A stretch of 34,432 nt of DNA from Candidatus Sumerlaeota bacterium. Lineage in GTDB: Bacteria > Sumerlaeota > Sumerlaeia > JADFCT01. The stretch is from positions 1 through 34,432 of the forward strand of contig JAPLSP010000055.1 of assembly GCA_026398575.1 (NCBI GenBank), written 5' to 3'. The position numbers were made by a program, and so were the translations under genes. The notes under the pieces were generated by a model. It made no database searches. It was not told the DNA's origin and saw only the letters and a program-made list of their open reading frames with translations. The number at the start of each line of letters is the position of its first letter. Position 1 is the first letter of the stretch. Of this stretch, positions 31,931 to 34,432 are shown in pieces.

Positions 31931-32584
31931 TCATTCCACTTGCGTTGGAAGAGAGGATTGCGCCGCCTGGATGAATTCTGAAACTTTTTCCTGGGATTTG
32001 CGTCCGGGCGCGGCCTCCACGCCCGAGGCCACGTCCACGGCCCAGGGCTGAACCAGCTGGACGGCGGAGGCGACGTTTTCAGGAGTGAGGCCGCCGGCCA
32101 GAATAATGCGATATCGCCGCGCCGCGCTGGTCAGGAGCGTGTGATCGAACGTCTGCCCCGTGCCGCCCCAGAGATTGGGATCGGGCGTATCGCAGAGGTA
32201 GCCGTCCACCTGGAAGTCCGCAAAGCGCTGAACGGCTTCCGCGCCCGTGATACGAAAGGCTTTGAAGACCTTATATCCCTCGCGCCGAAGCGATGCGGCG
32301 GTTTCGTTCGTCTCAAAGCCGTGCAATTGAATCGCATCCAATCCGCACTCGCGCGCGACGGCCAGCATCGCCGCCAGGGGACTGTTGACAAACACGCCCA
32401 CCATCAGCGGCGGATGCGGCAAAGCGGCTTTCAGGCTTGCGATGATGCGGCGCGCCGATTCCGGATCGCAATAGCGGGGACTCTTCTCATAGAGAATGAA
32501 TCCCAGCATGTCGGCGCCCTGCGAGGCGGCAAACATCGCGTCCGATTCATTCGTGGTTCCGCAAATTTTTATCTGAGGTCGCAT
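31931..32584 (-). CDS. trpF: phosphoribosylanthranilate isomerase
   Basis: The enzyme converts N-(5-phosphoribosyl)anthranilate to CdRP in tryptophan synthesis, on a TIM barrel in the cytoplasm. At 217 residues it is of normal length. It shows KICGTT with the catalytic Cys at residue 8, DMLGFILYEKSPRY, VGVFVN, IQLHGFE, GGTGQTFDH, ILAGGLTPENV and VDVASGVEAAPGRK with the catalytic Asp and the phosphate-binding Gly/Ser residues. No other trp genes are near. It lies 40 bp after the glycosyltransferase gene, so they may share a transcript. The ATG has only a weak ribosome site. Confidence 0.95.
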   Translation of the reverse strand: MRPQIKICGTTNESDAMFAASQGADMLGFILYEKSPRYCDPESARRIIASLKAALPHPPLMVGVFVNSPLAAMLAVARECGLDAIQLHGFETNETAASLRREGYKVFKAFRITGAEAVQRFADFQVDGYLCDTPDPNLWGGTGQTFDHTLLTSAARRYRIILAGGLTPENVASAVQLVQPWAVDVASGVEAAPGRKSQEKVSEFIQAAQSSLPTQVE

Positions 32585-32623
32585 ATCCGGCAGCCTGTAT
32601 AGTTCCGTTCGAGAAATGTGGCG

Positions 32624-34141
32624 CTATTTGCGCAGTCTGTCACGGACTTTTTCCAGCCACTTCTCGATGCGCGGCTTTATCCCGAGCCCGAAGCCAAACG
32701 GCTTGCGGCGCGGCGCGGCGGGCGGGCGCCGCCATAAATCCTCCAGCCTTTTAGCTAAAGCTCCTCCTGGCACGGACAGACACAGACTGACACGGACAGG
32801 CACGGACGGGCACGGACCATGCAGACATCGCACCCCCTCTCCGCGTCTCCCCCTCTCCGCGTCTCCCCTCTCCGCGTCTCCGCGTCTCGCCGTATCCGGC
32901 GCGGGCTTCGGATCGGCAGCCCAGGCGGCCAGCGGGGCATAAACAGCATCCGGGGCATAATGGCGTTCGATCCACGCGCGCGCGCGCTGGTTTTGCTCTT
33001 TGCCCAGCAAGGGATTCGCATGGTGCGCCAGCAGCGCGTCGCAGAAGCCCTGCGCATCGCCGATTGAAAAAACACTGATGGCATTTTCTGCAGCGAGCGA
33101 TTGCGTGATCGCACTCAGCGCCGTCGAGACCACCGGGGTTCCCGCCAGGATCCATTCCGTAATCCGGTTGCGATGGCCCAGACGCCCTTCGATGGTATCG
33201 GCGTCAATATTCACGGCCACGTCCGCCTCGGCGTAGTAGTTCCGCACTTCCTCCAGCGGAACCCATCCCGCCATGACGAATCGCTCACGCAGCGGCGAAG
33301 CGGCGATCAGCGCCTCGAACCGCTGGAACGTGCGGATGTTGTGCCCTTCGATCGCGCCGCCTGTGGAAACATAATAGAGACGCGGCTCGCGTTCCATCGT
33401 CCGCCGCAATCCCTCGAACAGCGTGTCCACGTCCGTCCACGTGTTGTAGCCGCCCGTCCAGAGAACGATGAAGGCGTCTTGCGGAATGCGCCGCCCGCGT
33501 GCCACGGCTGCGGTAGGCTTCAGTTCCACGGATGGAATGACGGGCGGCATGTTGATGACCAGCCGCTCGGGATCGCTGCGTTCGTTGATTCGCCCCGCCA
33601 AGAGCAGCTCGCCCAAAAGGGCGTGGCGCTGCGGCTCGGAGCACGTCGAAAAGCGGTCGCCCCACAGCAGGCTGGGAACGACGAGATTCCACTGGTCGCG
33701 AATGGAGTCATCGTTTTCATGAACGGCGGCCAGCATTTGGCGCTCGGCCATCAGATGACCGTTGAAGTCCAGCCAGATCGGACATGGCAGATGTGCTTGG
33801 GCGAGGCTGGCGCACATGATATCGGACGTAGCGACGGCGGCGGCGAAGGGTTTTTGCGCGTTCAAGGCGCGGCACATCTCGCCGATTGTTGGCGCATCAA
33901 ACGCCACGCGCCACAGTTCGATGCCGCCGGGCAAGGTGGTATCGCTCGCCTGTTCCCATCCCCGCGTGGGCGCCCCGCCAAACGGCGCCACGGCCACAAC
34001 GATTTCATGTCCGCGCCGCGCCAGATACTCGGCGATACTCCACGTTCGCAGCGCCGGCGCCGTCAAGCTTCGCGGCCTTTCCGCCGGCAGCGGCCCGATG
34101 CCAAGAATGAGGAGGCGGGATGTGTAAGCAAAAGATTCCAT
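32624..34141 (-). CDS. glycosyltransferase, GT4-like (GT-B fold)
   Basis: The 505-residue protein has a GT-B layout: N-terminal Rossmann part (LLILGIGPLPAERPR, YLARRGHEIVVAV, PIWLDFNGHLMAERQ), then the C-terminal part with FIVLWTGGYNTWTDVDTLFE, RFVMAGWVPLEEVRNYYAEADVAV, and NRITEWILAGTPVVSTALSA in the nucleotide-sugar binding region. In GT4 enzymes an E-x7-E motif sits near this last region; here it is not obvious, so donor and activity are open. Residues about 417-458 are repeat-derived (RRGDAERGDAERG, then PCPSVPVRVSLCLSVPGG), and a basic helical tail (IEKWLEKVRDRLRK) could touch the membrane. It probably acts in surface polysaccharide synthesis. The ATG at 34141 lacks a clear ribosome site and is 9 bp after the stop of the partial upstream gene. 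Confidence 0.8.
   Translation of the reverse strand: MESFAYTSRLLILGIGPLPAERPRSLTAPALRTWSIAEYLARRGHEIVVAVAPFGGAPTRGWEQASDTTLPGGIELWRVAFDAPTIGEMCRALNAQKPFAAAVATSDIMCASLAQAHLPCPIWLDFNGHLMAERQMLAAVHENDDSIRDQWNLVVPSLLWGDRFSTCSEPQRHALLGELLLAGRINERSDPERLVINMPPVIPSVELKPTAAVARGRRIPQDAFIVLWTGGYNTWTDVDTLFEGLRRTMEREPRLYYVSTGGAIEGHNIRTFQRFEALIAASPLRERFVMAGWVPLEEVRNYYAEADVAVNIDADTIEGRLGHRNRITEWILAGTPVVSTALSAITQSLAAENAISVFSIGDAQGFCDALLAHHANPLLGKEQNQRARAWIERHYAPDAVYAPLAAWAADPKPAPDTARRGDAERGDAERGRRGEGVRCLHGPCPSVPVRVSLCLSVPGGALAKRLEDLWRRPPAAPRRKPFGFGLGIKPRIEKWLEKVRDRLRK
32770..32893 (-). repeat. two word arrays (CACGGACAGG and CTCTCCGCGTCTCC) in the glycosyltransferase gene
   Basis: At 32770-32818 the 10-nt word CACGGACAGG/GGG and variants repeat about five times. 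At 32834-32893 CTCTCCGCGTCTCCC repeats three to four times. Both are in frame near the C-terminus and encode low-complexity peptide between the glycosyltransferase fold and the basic tail. Confidence 0.8.
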
Positions 34142-34150
34142 GCTTTTAGA

Positions 34151-34432
34151 TTATGGCAAACCATCTTCGAAATCAAAAAATGGCAAGGTTTTTTTACTCT
34201 GCGAAGCCACTGTATCCTTCTTCAGTCCCGCATCGGGTCTTGAATCAGGGGGCCTCCTTTTGCACGAATAAACTTCTCCCTGTGCCCCCTGCAATATCTC
34301 AATCTTGTCATGCATCATGAGGAGCCCAAGTGAATTACCCCACCAATCGCTAGGAATTTCGCTTCTCTTTAGCAGCTGATTTCTGCTGAGAGGCTTCTCT
34401 GCCTGATTCAATGTCTCCAGAAGAACGAGCGC
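34151..34432 (-). CDS. partial protein, possible winged-helix segment, continues past the right edge
   Basis: The frame is open from the right edge to the stop at 34151 (93 visible codons). The visible part begins ALVLLETLNQAEKPLSRNQL, followed by SDWWGNSLGLLMMHDKIEIL and YSCKRR. The helix-helix-helix-strand order and PLSRNQLLKRSEIP look like a winged-helix or helix-turn-helix domain. The tail (SRPDAGLKKDTVASQSKK) is disordered. A TTG at 34411 could be a start, but the frame continues upstream of it without a stop, so I treat it as the C-terminal part of a longer gene. It is 9 bp in front of the glycosyltransferase gene. The family is not identified. Confidence 0.4.
   Translation of the reverse strand, partial: ALVLLETLNQAEKPLSRNQLLKRSEIPSDWWGNSLGLLMMHDKIEILQGAQGEVYSCKRRPPDSRPDAGLKKDTVASQSKKTLPFFDFEDGLP

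Overview
This window reads as bacterial chromosome of fairly high GC from an uncultured, Gram-negative-type lineage. It carries several lipoproteins with lipoboxes, a secretin-type periplasmic domain, and strong AAGGAG ribosome binding sites. The MoxR / DUF58 / BatA / large coiled-coil / von Willebrand A cluster, the caspase-like neighbour and the very high load of short intergenic and in-frame repeats remind me of Planctomycetes/Verrucomicrobia-like bacteria or candidate phyla such as Hydrogenedentota or Sumerlaeota. That placement is a guess from gene content. No rRNA, tRNA, CRISPR array, transposase or integrase was seen.

Layout. 1-1660: the end of a secreted repeat protein, a small secretin-like periplasmic protein and a short zinc-ribbon protein. 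1803-6657 (minus): an operon of purB, a polytopic membrane protein broken by a frameshift in a run of seven A, and a lipoprotein that fuses a Memo domain to an AMMECR1 domain. 6668-11739: an accessory island holding a dGTPase and two copies of a divergent module. Each module pairs a 54-55 residue basic helical protein on the minus strand with a plus-strand gene. In one copy the plus-strand gene is a full N6-adenine methyltransferase. In the other it is only the methyltransferase's N-terminal domain. 12359-23443 (minus): MoxR ATPase, DUF58, BatA-like VWA protein, a 1350-residue membrane/coiled-coil protein and a VWA/glutamine-amidotransferase-fold protein, probably one envelope-related chaperone/MIDAS system, with a caspase-like protein just upstream. 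24648-34432 (minus): a membrane protein fused to a GH10 glycosidase, three small lipoproteins, another polytopic membrane protein, trpF, a GT4-like glycosyltransferase and a partial gene.

The feature that stands out is a genome-shaping repeat phenomenon. At least ten unrelated short words (7, 10, 15 or 21 nt long) are arranged as tandem runs, often followed by their reverse complement, both between genes and in frame inside five genes, one of them the methyltransferase catalytic domain. Two copies of a 106-nt near-perfect palindrome with oppositely oriented loops look like mobile elements. The second standout is the duplicated small-protein/methyltransferase module, whose promoter (TTGACT, 16 nt, TACACT/A) is conserved in both copies.
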